Source: Micromonospora endolithica (GTDB taxonomy: Bacteria > Actinomycetota > Actinomycetes > Mycobacteriales > Micromonosporaceae). Taken from it: DNA of 64,000 nt. Below the pieces are notes generated by a model, which did not search any database, was not told the DNA's origin, and was given only the letters and a program-made list of their open reading frames with translations. Numbering within the stretch: position 1 is the stretch's first letter; each line of letters begins with the position of its first letter. The stretch spans positions 62,001 through 126,000 of the forward strand of contig NZ_RBAK01000001.1 of NCBI RefSeq assembly GCF_003626595.1. Reading direction: 5' to 3'. The position numbers and the translations under genes were made by a program. Shown piece after piece: positions 44,051 through 52,391 of the stretch.

Positions 44051-44266
44051 ATGGTCGTGGGTGCCAAGACCTACAAGGTCAACGGAATGACCTGTAACGG
44101 CTGCGCGAACAAGGTGAAGGCCGGAGTCGGTGCGGTAGAGGGCATCGCCAGCGTCGAGGCAGACTCTGCCACCGGTCAGGTGACGGTGACGTCAGACGTG
44201 AACATCGACGACGCCACCATCGTGACGGCGATCCAGGAAGCCGGTTACGAGGCGGTCCCCGCCTGA
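44051..44266 (+). CDS. HMA-domain copper chaperone, orphan copy
   Basis: A 71-aa single HMA domain with GMTCNGC (13-19) and the normal ferredoxin-like length. A GGAGAAGGGG site precedes ATG 44051. The metal motif is CNGC rather than the CASC of the operon copy at 11234. It has no ATPase partner beside it; its own CsoR-type operator suggests copper-induced expression. Confidence 0.88.
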   Translation: MVVGAKTYKVNGMTCNGCANKVKAGVGAVEGIASVEADSATGQVTVTSDVNIDDATIVTAIQEAGYEAVPA

Positions 44267-44444
44267 CGAAAGCGCGACAGTCCAGGCCGGGCCTTCTGCG
44301 CCCCGCTGTCCCACCTCGGCAGCTCGGCCCAGCCTGGACCGGAGGCTGAAATGCGGTCGCTACCCGTTCGCCAAAACGGCCGCGCACTACTAGGGCGACC
44401 CTCCACTCCGCCGTTATCAAACGAATGGCGGTAACCGACTCCGC

Positions 44445-44627
44445 CTAGCCGCAGTGTGGGGAGTCGGGATCGGCTTCGCCGCGATCCCCCGGGTAGGCGA
44501 CCGTCGCACCGGCCTCCTCCGACAGTCGCCGAGCCAGCTTCCGGCCTTGGCCGATCCACTCCCGGTACTGCTCGTCGGTGTCTACCCGACCACCGCCGTA
44601 CTCGCTGTGCAGGCCTTTCCAGTCCGA
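44445..44627 (-). pseudogene. Remnant of an unidentified gene (C-terminal 60 codons)
   Basis: A leftward frame bounded upstream by an in-frame TAG reads LHSEYGGGRVDTDEQ, EWIGQGRKLARRLSEEAGA and DPDSPHCG before TAG at 44445. It has real-protein codon bias but no start codon and no ribosome site. It looks like the tail of a decayed gene; the family is not recognised. The rest of 44267-44882 shows no supported gene. Confidence 0.35.
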
Positions 44628-44882
44628 CTACGCCCGCAGCCTGGTGCCCAGGCGTGCCGAGAGGCCCAGCCCTTCCGGGCGTGCCATGCCCACAACTCCG
44701 CGGCAGGAACGGCCACCAGGAGCGGGGATCGCACCCCAAGCCCACAGAGAAAGGCACCGTAGTCGAAGTGACGTCCAAGCGTCACGCACCAGGCGGGCGG
44801 CCTCGCGGGCAGCACAGGGGCATGCCGCCGGCCATGCCGCCATCCACCACCGCCTCGGCTTCAACCGGTTTCGATGCAGATC

Positions 44883-45446
44883 CTAGGGGCGTAGCCCCGC
44901 GACCGTGACGGCGACAAGCCCGTTGACAGCAGCTTCGGTCGATAGCTCGGTCGCGGCGTCTAAGGCATGCAGGCAGTAGTTCGCGAGTTCGCTCGGTGCG
45001 ATGTCGTCGCGGACGTGTCCGTCTGCCGCAGCCTCGGAGAGCAGTTCGGCGAAGAAGTCGCGCAGGTGGCGACGTGCCTGGAGCAGATGAGGGCCTCGAT
45101 GCAGCAGCGACGCGAGCGGATGGTTCCGGTGCCCATGCTGAATGGTCGCGTAGGCATTCAGCACGGCGTGGAGCCGTTGCTCCGGACCGCCACCCTTCGA
45201 GCCGATGGCGGCGAGGTGGTCGAGATGGTGCCCGATTTGCCGTTCATGCCACGTGATCATGATGGCTTCGACGTCGGGGAAGTACTTGTAGAGCGTCGCC
45301 CGCCCGATCCCGGTGGCTTTGGCGATCTGCGACATCGTCACCGACGTCAGTCCGTGCTGTGCTACGAGGTCGGCGGTCGCGTCGAGGACGGCGGCCTGCA
45401 CGGTCCGGCGGTGTTCCTCGATCGTGGTCGTCCAGAGCCTGGGCAC
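44883..45446 (-). CDS. TetR-family regulator
   Basis: A 187-aa TetR-like protein: TMSQIAKATGIGRATLYKYFPDVEAIMITWHERQ forms the DNA-binding helix-turn-helix (~37-70), followed by a helical regulatory domain with several His. It is divergent from the small membrane protein gene at 45544, with a perfect 17-bp palindrome between. That small protein and others like it are common TetR partners in actinobacteria. Confidence 0.88.
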   Translation of the reverse strand: MPRLWTTTIEEHRRTVQAAVLDATADLVAQHGLTSVTMSQIAKATGIGRATLYKYFPDVEAIMITWHERQIGHHLDHLAAIGSKGGGPEQRLHAVLNAYATIQHGHRNHPLASLLHRGPHLLQARRHLRDFFAELLSEAAADGHVRDDIAPSELANYCLHALDAATELSTEAAVNGLVAVTVAGLRP

Positions 45447-45477
45447 GAAGTAATCATACGTCGCGGCCCCCTGGCGT

Positions 45478-45494
45478 CACCATGACTCATGGTG
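45478..45494. promoter_or_regulatory. 17-bp palindromic operator between tetR and the small membrane gene
   Basis: CACCATGACTCATGGTG has perfect 8-bp arms around a single C. It lies 31 bp upstream of the TetR gene and 49 bp upstream of the small membrane protein gene, so it is a likely TetR site controlling both. Confidence 0.65.
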
Positions 45495-45543
45495 CGACAC
45501 TCTGTCTCGAAAAACCGATAGGCGCTTGAGAGGCAGATGCTCC

Positions 45544-45879
45544 ATGGACGATCAAACGGTGAACAGCGACGGTCAGAGTTCGACCACTCGTCTGGTGAAG
45601 GCCTCGTCCGATGCTCGCGCGACGGCGACTGGTCGGGCCCCGCGCTGGTTCAAGGTGCTGGCGGTGGTCGGGGCAGCGCTGCTGTTGCTGGTGATCGCGA
45701 TTCTGCTCGCCGGTCACGGGCCCGGCCGGCACATGCACGGTGCGGCCCCCGCAGCCGCGCTGCGAGCCGTTCGTCTCGCTCCACGCCGTTGGGCCACACG
45801 GTCATGCCGACAACTTGGCGGGCAAGGTCCAGTCGGCGTTTTCCGAACGTCCGGACGGTCTTCTCGACGATGGTCATGA
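45544..45879 (+). CDS. Small single-pass membrane protein, apparently 3'-truncated
   Basis: The first ~65 residues look genuine: a polar start, then WFKVLAVVGAALLLLVIAIL (one membrane helix) and GHGPGRHMHG, a His/Gly-rich outer tail. After about residue 68 (position ~45750) the frame enters the antisense of a nuclease gene, losing natural character. The original stop seems to have been removed by a recombination at this point. Function is unknown; it partners the divergent TetR gene. Confidence 0.55.
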   Translation: MDDQTVNSDGQSSTTRLVKASSDARATATGRAPRWFKVLAVVGAALLLLVIAILLAGHGPGRHMHGAAPAAALRAVRLAPRRWATRSCRQLGGQGPVGVFRTSGRSSRRWS

Positions 45880-46597
45880 CTGCGTCGTGGATGTGCTGGC
45901 CGTCGTGGCTGTCCCAGCCTCTTGCGCGGCACAGCGGCATGGCCACTTCGATGATGCTGCTCGCGGCGATGTCGTCGCGGTGGGACACCGGGATGAAGGT
46001 CAGCATCGGCATGAATCGCACTACCAGCTGTACGAGGGGATCGGTGTCGGACAGGTGCTCGGGTCGAGCCGGCGGTTGACCGGTCGGCATGGCGGATGTC
46101 CGCTTGTGCTGCGACACCATGAGAAACTGTCGGGCGAGTTTCTTCGCCCAGACGAGCAGCAGTTCGGGGTTGGGCTGCTTGGCCTCGCATACACCCGCTA
46201 GTTCCGCGGATTGCCCCGGTCCTTTGGTCAGGCCGGCGTTGGTGAGGTGCAGGGCACGGATGGGGCGGCCGGATGCGGCTACCGCGATCCATCGGTCGAA
46301 CAGGTGGGTGAGTCCGCCGTCGTCGCAGAGGTCGGCGATGGACCATGTTCCGCGGTTGCGGCTTCGATGTTTGACTGATGCGAGATCAACTTGGCCGTTG
46401 GCGAAGAGCACCATGAAGTCTTCGTGGTGCTCGCAGACGACCGCGATCGGCCCATCGGGCTCGAACAAGCCATAGCACCACCGGGCGATGACTTCGCACT
46501 GGAAGCGGAAGTTGGCCTGGGCTTCGGCGCCATCGTCTTCTGGGGCATCGGGCAGTTCCAAGACAAGCGGCAGAGCCTCTTGTTGCTGCCCTGTCAT
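45650..46597 (-). CDS. DUF4297/Cap4-like nuclease, 3'-truncated
   Basis: ATG 46597 follows GGAGGTGGCC. The N-terminal ~110 residues match the DUF4297 (Cap4 nuclease) pattern: ANFRFQCEVIARW, CEHHEDFMVLF (Asp60), DLASVKHRS (Lys76) and TWSIADLCDDGG. These are the catalytic residues of a PD-(D/E)XK nuclease found in CBASS and related defence. Genuine coding ends near 45760; the remaining residues to 45650 read the antisense of the membrane protein gene. The C-terminal sensor part and any partner genes are missing, so it is probably inactive as a system. Confidence 0.65.
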   Translation of the reverse strand: MTGQQQEALPLVLELPDAPEDDGAEAQANFRFQCEVIARWCYGLFEPDGPIAVVCEHHEDFMVLFANGQVDLASVKHRSRNRGTWSIADLCDDGGLTHLFDRWIAVAASGRPIRALHLTNAGLTKGPGQSAELAGVCEAKQPNPELLLVWAKKLARQFLMVSQHKRTSAMPTGQPPARPEHLSDTDPLVQLVVRFMPMLTFIPVSHRDDIAASSIIEVAMPLCRARGWDSHDGQHIHDAVMTIVEKTVRTFGKRRLDLARQVVGMTVWPNGVERDERLAARLRGPHRACAGRARDRRAESRSPATAALPRPPPAP

Positions 46598-46890
46598 GGC
46601 CACCTCCAAGACGACACAGCGCAACGTAGTCTTTCGACTTCGCAGCGCTGCATTCTTCGTACCGGAAGGTGAGCACGGCGTAAAGACCTAGATCGGCCCG
46701 TTCACGTCAACGGCTTGGTGCCTGTCTATCGCCCTGATAGCCATAGTCCGGCTTTTCACGGCGCAGATCGCAGGACGCCCTAGGGCAGCTTCGTCGTGAT
46801 CATCAGGCGAACGGCCCCCTTGCGCGACCCCGAACCTTGTTCAAAGTCGCACGTCTAGCTGCTAGAATACGCCTGTATTACACTCGCCTG
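46598..46890. other. Intergenic region between nuclease and toxin genes
   Basis: About 290 bp with the nuclease promoter at the left. A -10-like TAGAAT near 46863 precedes the toxin GTG at 46891, which has no ribosome site and may be nearly leaderless. No gene is supported. Confidence 0.35.
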
Positions 46891-47166
46891 GTGCCGTACG
46901 AGTGGGAAGAGTGGGCGTTGCAGGCCCTGGCGGGCATCCAGCCCTATGAAGTCCGCCAGGTCTTGGAGGCCAAGCAGCGGTGGCCGCGTCCCGGTGCTGA
47001 CGCCACCGGGTTGCGGGTGCTGACCGTGTGGGCTCGCACCCGCAACGGTCGGCCTTTGATCGTGGCCGTGCACCACGTCGACGGCTTCACCTGGAAGATC
47101 ATCGGCGCACGAGACATGAGCGACACCGAACGTGCCGACTTCACCCGATGGGAGCAGACGCGTTGA
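46891..47166 (+). CDS. BrnT-like toxin of a type II toxin-antitoxin pair
   Basis: A 91-aa protein from GTG 46891: YEWEEWALQALAGIQPYEV, then a beta-rich core LRVLTVWARTRNGRPLIVAVHH and WKIIGARDMSDTERADF. The last segment resembles the IISAR...E region of BrnT ribonuclease toxins. It precedes its partner, the usual brnT-brnA order. The assignment rests on weak similarity; a DUF4258-type RelE-fold protein is the alternative. Confidence 0.6.
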   Translation: MPYEWEEWALQALAGIQPYEVRQVLEAKQRWPRPGADATGLRVLTVWARTRNGRPLIVAVHHVDGFTWKIIGARDMSDTERADFTRWEQTR

Positions 47167-47510
47167 GCGACAACCAGCACCTGCCACGCACCCCGGAAGA
47201 GGCCGCCGCGCTGATGAAGGACCTCACCTTCGACCCGGCACCGACGACCGCGGAGCAGGAAGCGGAACTGCTCGCCTCCCTCCCGCCAGAAGGCGCCGAG
47301 GTCATGGTCGTGCGGTCGCTGCGCATGCCGACCGATCTCGATGACGCGGTCACCACCGCCGCCAAGGACGCCGGCGTCACCAAAACCGCCTGGATCCGCC
47401 AGGCGATCGAAATTGTGCTGACCATGCAGTCCGACGACGATCAGCCGATCTCCCGCGCCGACGCCCTGCGCGCGCTCACTTTGCTCCGCCCGGTCCGCCG
47501 CGCCGCGTGA
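47163..47510 (+). CDS. Ribbon-helix-helix antitoxin
   Basis: A 115-aa protein from TTG 47163, which overlaps the toxin stop (TTGA) and lies seven bases after GGGAG. A first, acidic half (TPEEAAALMKDLTFDP) is followed by VVRSLRMPTDLDDAVTTAAKDAG and VTKTAWIRQAIEIVL, a ribbon-helix-helix DNA-binding motif. This order (acidic toxin-neutralising part plus RHH) fits an antitoxin that autoregulates the pair. An ATG at 47148 in frame is possible but lacks a ribosome site. Confidence 0.65.
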   Translation: MSDNQHLPRTPEEAAALMKDLTFDPAPTTAEQEAELLASLPPEGAEVMVVRSLRMPTDLDDAVTTAAKDAGVTKTAWIRQAIEIVLTMQSDDDQPISRADALRALTLLRPVRRAA

Positions 47511-47529
47511 GCACGTAGACCACCGCCGG

Positions 47530-47997
47530 GTGTTGCGGAGCGACTTGGCGGCGGGCCCCAGGATCAGCTGTACTTTCGGCGAGCCGACCAGCTTATTGAT
47601 GAACTGAATGGAACGGCTGGTGAGGTTCCCGAGCTGGCCGTCGCGCAGGATGCGGAGGCTGGTCAAGAACCTGGTACAGCGTCAGGGACCGAATCTTGAA
47701 CGCGGAGAGTCGGTGGCGCCAGATCCGTCCGCGCTGGCGATGCATGTGTGCGGAATTCAGCATCGCCTGGCATACCGTGAGCAGCGCACTGCGGCCTGGG
47801 TTGGACGAACCGTCAAAGACCGTCGGGTAGTAGCGCTCCGAGCGGACGTCCTCCACGTGGGAGTTGAACTTATGGGCGTCCAAGTGGCTCACAAACGTCA
47901 GGCCAGGACGCCACGCTGGCCGCCTAGTGTGGCGACGGAGTGACCGTACTCCTGGTAAATCGCCTGGATGTCGGCTCAGTCGCAGTGTACTCAGCAA
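47530..47997 (-). pseudogene. Frameshifted hypothetical gene
   Basis: One leftward frame reads LTFVSHLDAHKFNSHVEDV, then YPTVFDGSSNPGRSALLTV and IRSLTLYQVL near 47672. The protein-like reading then continues in a second frame as TSLRILRDGQLGNLTSRS, FINKLVGSPKVQLILGPAAK, to ~47530. The switch at ~47665 indicates a single-base frameshift. The 3' end runs into the antitoxin region. No family is recognised. Confidence 0.45.
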
Positions 47998-48030
47998 CGC
48001 ATACGCGGCGACCGCTGATCAGGTGCACGC

Positions 48031-49197
48031 TCATCGGCAAGACCGGGCGTCAGCATGGGCGAATCCCAGAGCCTCGTCACGCAGCCCTTCCAGCACTTCG
48101 ACGTTATGCAGCATGACGCCGGGGTTGTAGCTATGGGTCACCTTCAGCCTCGACATCCGATCGAGCACCTCCTCGTCGGTCAGCTGGGCCAGCCACGCTG
48201 CGATCTGCTGGTTGCTTGGGGATCCGTCCACCTGGCCGATCAGACCGACCAGGTCTGTCCGGACGACTGCCGCGCCCAGGCGCTGAATTTGGCGATCTGC
48301 GGCCGACGTCGTCGAACCCATCGACATCGCGTGGCGTTCGTCCTGGTGACCAACGGCGATCTCATAGCGCGTCCGAAGCGCCGGCTCGGGCGGCTCCGTG
48401 CCCGTGACGAGGCGCGGCACCGCCTGGGTACGGACCCAATGGGAGATCTCATCGAGCTCCTGCATCAGCACCGGCCACCGGCTCGTGCCCGGTCGATTGA
48501 TCCCGATCGTCGGAAACAGGGTGACGGGGATGGTGGTGCCGATCGGGGTCTCCGCGATGACGTCGCCGACGCGTAGCGGCTCTTCGGGCCGCGGTGGCAG
48601 GTCGCGTACCGAGCGGGGCATCTGGTTGTCCTGGTACATGGCAGCCAAGCGGACCGCGGTGATCGCGGGCGTCCTGTGCTTCGCATGGTTCGTGTGGAGC
48701 ACCAGTCGAGCCAGAGGGTGCGTCTGAGGATCGCTCTGACGGTGGAAGGGCTGCAGGCGATCGATCCGCCGCACGAGTTCGCTGCCAGCTCGGAGCGATG
48801 GCGGACGGTTACGGAGCTGCTTTTTCGTCCACTCCTCGAACTTTTCGTATGTGTCCGACGCGGGTATCTCGACGAGCCTAGCCGCCTTCTCGTCGAGCGG
48901 CGCACCGTCCAAGAACTCGACCTCGGCGAACAGCGTGTGCTCAAGCGCGGCCCGCAGTGCCACTAACGCGTCGGCGACGAGGAGTGGCACCTTGCGTGGG
49001 ATCGGAGCCACGCTGCCCACGACGGTCCGGCTGAACGACCCCGCCGGAACCTCACGCAAGCCGAGCACGCCTTGGGCCTGTGTCTGGTAGGCGAAGAGCA
49101 GATCGCCGACCTGTCCGATCAGCTCATCCGCGTGCGACAGCGTCGCAGCGACGCCGAGATGGCGCTCGGGGAGCCAATGGGGCATCGAGTCCGTCAC
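48031..49197 (-). CDS. Hypothetical protein, 388 aa, HEPN-like motif possible
   Basis: A largely helical N-terminal half (SHADELIGQVGDLLFAYQTQ) contains VADALVALRAALEHTLFAE around residues 73-91. RAALEH there fits the R-x4-H form seen in HEPN ribonucleases, but such short motifs arise by chance. A middle beta-rich region and a helical C-terminus follow. No family is recognised. It has no clear operon partner; the neighbouring 47.5-48.0 kb segment is decayed. Confidence 0.6.
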   Translation of the reverse strand: MTDSMPHWLPERHLGVAATLSHADELIGQVGDLLFAYQTQAQGVLGLREVPAGSFSRTVVGSVAPIPRKVPLLVADALVALRAALEHTLFAEVEFLDGAPLDEKAARLVEIPASDTYEKFEEWTKKQLRNRPPSLRAGSELVRRIDRLQPFHRQSDPQTHPLARLVLHTNHAKHRTPAITAVRLAAMYQDNQMPRSVRDLPPRPEEPLRVGDVIAETPIGTTIPVTLFPTIGINRPGTSRWPVLMQELDEISHWVRTQAVPRLVTGTEPPEPALRTRYEIAVGHQDERHAMSMGSTTSAADRQIQRLGAAVVRTDLVGLIGQVDGSPSNQQIAAWLAQLTDEEVLDRMSRLKVTHSYNPGVMLHNVEVLEGLRDEALGFAHADARSCR

Positions 49198-49797
49198 GCC
49201 GCGATTTTACGTGGGTCTCGAAGTCGCGCACCCCTCGTGCAACTCCCCCACCGACGAGTCGCCCCAGGCTTTACCCGAGTCCTGGTCGCTTGCGGCTGAG
49301 TGCGGGCGGCGAGTTTCCTCGAACCGCATTCCAGTGGCCGGGGCGTCAGCACCATCGCCATCGGCCGGTTGCTGGGCAATGCAGCAGAGTCCACAAACCG
49401 TTAAACCTGCCTGCCATCCGTAGGAAGGACGGCGCGACTCTCTGAGTCGCGCCGCTTCGTTGGTCGGGATCACACTGAAGTCGTCGGACCGCAGTAACGG
49501 ATACGCTTTGCCCCTGAGCTGCCGGTATGCGGTTCGAATTCTGCCAGGTATGGTCCACCGATAGTCCCTGACCTGGGGAAACGCCAGGCGGTGGTTGGGC
49601 AGTGCGACGAACCGCCTCTGCCAGATATGCGGTGGGCTGGAAAAACGTCGCGGTCGCAGAGCCGATCACCGATGCACCGATAATGTCGCCGGCACCCGTT
49701 GCTCCTGTAGCAGGAACGGCAGGTTGGTCGTCTCTGTCGATCGGCAGGTCCCGGGCGGCACTCGCCCCCAGGGTCACCGGTTCGCCGGGCGTAGTAG
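49198..49797. other. 600-bp gap with one strong hairpin
   Basis: No supported gene. GC content falls slightly and several short frames cross without ribosome sites. The only clear structure is the hairpin at 49431-49453. Confidence 0.4.
49431..49453. terminator. 10-bp perfect stem with 3-nt loop
   Basis: GGCGCGACTC and GAGTCGCGCC with TCT loop. It lies between the leftward 809-aa gene (ends 49798) and the start of the next leftward gene (49197), and likely terminates the former. The following bases on the + strand (gcttcgtt) are mildly T-rich. Confidence 0.55.
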
Positions 49798-52227
49798 TCA
49801 GCGCTGCGTCGGCACTGGCCGAATCGTCCGAAGCGCCTCGATGCCCATCAGTCCCATGTTGGTGACCACGGCGTCCAGTTGAGGGTCGGGACCGGGCAAG
49901 CGGTTGTCGTAGGCGGTGGCGACCAGCGCACCGGTGTCGCCGTCGTAGAGCAGCCCGAAGGACCGGTCGAGCTGCCACTGGTGCTTCTTCGCGCTGGCGT
50001 ACCGCGCCAGCTCCGCGCGAGCGGCTGCGGGGGCGACGTAGGGCGGATGCGTCATCCACACGAGCACGAAGCTGTCGCCACGTCGTGTTCCGCCGGGCAT
50101 GGCGGCGCTGTGTGGACGCCCGTCCGCGCGGGTCTGGCCGGCGAGACGCTCACCCAGACCGGCCCACCGTCGTTGCGTAGGGGTGTCTCCGCCCAGAAGA
50201 GTGGCGGACATCGCCAGCCATCCCGGTTCTGCCCGAGCGGCGAGGTTGTCAACGAGCTGCAACAGGCCCCGATCCGCCATCAGGCGGGGCTTGTCAGCCG
50301 GGGTCCGGCGGTATCCGAGCCGGTGCATGTACCAGGCGTCGAGAGCGTCCGTCCGGCTCGTCAGGAGCTCCAGCTGCTGTTTGCGGTACTTGCGCCGGTC
50401 CCTGACCCGGGGCGCGCCAAGCTGTGGGAGCTCGCGATGTACGGCATCGGGATCGGGTTCGGCGTACAGCTTCGCGGCGAGGAAGTACAGATAGAAGTCG
50501 AGTTCGTCGACAGCATGGAACCGTCGTGTGATGTCCGGCTCGGTGCGCCGGCGTAGGTACAACAGCAACTCCGCGGGCCGGTCGATGAGTTCGCTGATGA
50601 TGCGCAGGTCATGCAGCGAGACAGTCCACGGCAGGGCACTGTCGGTCAGTAGGCCGGCGGCGACGAGGTCGCTCGTCACGGTGGCGATGCCGGACAGGTC
50701 CTCGAGACTGACCGCGAAGGCGTGCACTTCGCACACACCGCTGAGATCCAGCCAACTGTTGTCGCGCAGGCGTAGCCCGCCGTCGTCGAGTATGCGCCGG
50801 CGGAGCCGCTCGCTCTGGTTCCCGGCGTCGGTGACGATGCGACGGAGGTCCTGCCGCAGCCGCAGCGGATCCCCGGTCCGCGACCGCGCGCGCAGGGCCA
50901 CAGCCTTGCCTTCGATGATGATCGCGACGTCGTCGCAGATGAGCAGGCCGTCGCCCTCGACTACCTTGGTGTAGCGTGCCGGTTCGGTTTCGGCGCCTGT
51001 GGCCGGGACGAAATACTCCAGGCCCAGATGCGTGACGCACCCGGGCAGATGCGCCGCGATGAGATCAGCTGCTGCCTGCTCGACGTACTGGCCGCGGTGC
51101 TTGCTGTAGACGTCCCAGGCGCGCTGATCCAAACGCAGCGCCTCCTCCACCCGCTCGCGAATCGCCGGAATCAGCAGCCCGCCGTGCACGACGACGAAGC
51201 TACCGTCGGGATCTCGCAAGATTGGGCGTACCCGCAGCGGAGACCGGCCCTGAAAGAACTCCAGCGCCACCTCGGCCGACGGCCGCTGCACCAGCGGCGT
51301 TGTATACAGGTCGAGCACGGTGCGGACAGTCTCCACATCGACGCCGGCACTGCGGGCGATGACCTCTTCGGTGAAGGTCGAGCAGGCAGCGGGATTGTCC
51401 CAGACCTGAGCCCACAGGTGCCGAGCCTGCGCGACCACCTCCGGTGGCAGGTCACCAGCCGTCGCAGTGTCAGAGTCGGCCAACTGCCTGAACTCGCGCA
51501 ACGCACCGAAGCGGCCGTGCCAGGCCTCGTCGTGCAGGGCCTGCAAGGCCGAGAACACGTCCCTGATCTGCCTCACCGTGCAGCCCATGACCCTGCGGCA
51601 GGCGTCTTGCACGGCTGGCTGGTCGAACAGCGCCGTCAAGGTGTCCTCAACCATGTGGCCGTATGCGACGTTACGCACCGCCACCTCACGCAGCCGTGCG
51701 CCGAAGCTCAGGCGTCGCAACGGATCAGCGTCCAGCGCGGAACCGAACATGATCAGCATGGAGCCCGCGTCAAAGGCCTCCCTGGCGGCGATCTGAATGT
51801 CCTCGACAATCTGCTCCGGCCTCATCACCGGCTGGTCCCCGTCGCCTCCTGCGGAGGCAGCACGGCTACCGCGCGCCGCCATGATCAGCGCCACGAGCTC
51901 GATCACTGCGGCACTACCTTCGTGTTCGGTCTCTTGGAAGGTCTCCGGGTTAGCCATCGCGTTGTGAAGCCGGACGTACTCGAGAACGTCGAAGGCATCG
52001 CACTGCGCGGTCAGCCGCGCGATGCGCTGTACCGCATCAGTGAGCCGCGCACCGGCAAGCGCTGCTGCGGCGTCCAGATCGCCCAGCTCGGCGTACTGCC
52101 CGAACCGTTCAAGCCCCTCCAAGGCAAGTCGAATCGGGCGAGGAAGGTCGCGACCTGATGCCCCGACCTGCTTCGCGCGACGAAGCCTACGGCGCTTCTC
52201 CGCCTTCCTGCGCTTCACGCCTGACAC
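49798..52227 (-). CDS. Large unknown protein with PD-(D/E)XK/NERD-like nuclease motif, 809 aa
   Basis: GTG 52227 is taken because the coding-like sequence starts with a very basic segment (KRRKAEKRRRLRRAKQ) there; a GTG at 52218 is equally possible. A long helical N-terminal half carries no known motif. In the middle, YVEQAAADLIAAHL (Glu384) is followed by EGDGLLICDDVAIIIEGKA with Asp426, Glu439 and Lys441, the D...E-x-K pattern of restriction-like nucleases as in NERD proteins. The C-terminal ~300 residues are unassigned. It lies 164 bp downstream of the DUF2510 gene, same strand, possibly its own unit. Confidence 0.65.
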   Translation of the reverse strand: MSGVKRRKAEKRRRLRRAKQVGASGRDLPRPIRLALEGLERFGQYAELGDLDAAAALAGARLTDAVQRIARLTAQCDAFDVLEYVRLHNAMANPETFQETEHEGSAAVIELVALIMAARGSRAASAGGDGDQPVMRPEQIVEDIQIAAREAFDAGSMLIMFGSALDADPLRRLSFGARLREVAVRNVAYGHMVEDTLTALFDQPAVQDACRRVMGCTVRQIRDVFSALQALHDEAWHGRFGALREFRQLADSDTATAGDLPPEVVAQARHLWAQVWDNPAACSTFTEEVIARSAGVDVETVRTVLDLYTTPLVQRPSAEVALEFFQGRSPLRVRPILRDPDGSFVVVHGGLLIPAIRERVEEALRLDQRAWDVYSKHRGQYVEQAAADLIAAHLPGCVTHLGLEYFVPATGAETEPARYTKVVEGDGLLICDDVAIIIEGKAVALRARSRTGDPLRLRQDLRRIVTDAGNQSERLRRRILDDGGLRLRDNSWLDLSGVCEVHAFAVSLEDLSGIATVTSDLVAAGLLTDSALPWTVSLHDLRIISELIDRPAELLLYLRRRTEPDITRRFHAVDELDFYLYFLAAKLYAEPDPDAVHRELPQLGAPRVRDRRKYRKQQLELLTSRTDALDAWYMHRLGYRRTPADKPRLMADRGLLQLVDNLAARAEPGWLAMSATLLGGDTPTQRRWAGLGERLAGQTRADGRPHSAAMPGGTRRGDSFVLVWMTHPPYVAPAAARAELARYASAKKHQWQLDRSFGLLYDGDTGALVATAYDNRLPGPDPQLDAVVTNMGLMGIEALRTIRPVPTQR

Positions 52228-52391
52228 ACCAAGATCGTACGTCCGGTTGCGCTCGCTGCTGGCCCCCCGAGCCGGCAACGAGCCCTCAATTTGACGCCAC
52301 GAATACTCCTGGTGACCTTGCAGCACGGGATCCTGCCGGCCTGCCAACCGGCGTAGTCGATCCCACCCTGTCACACATTGGCGGACAGTCG

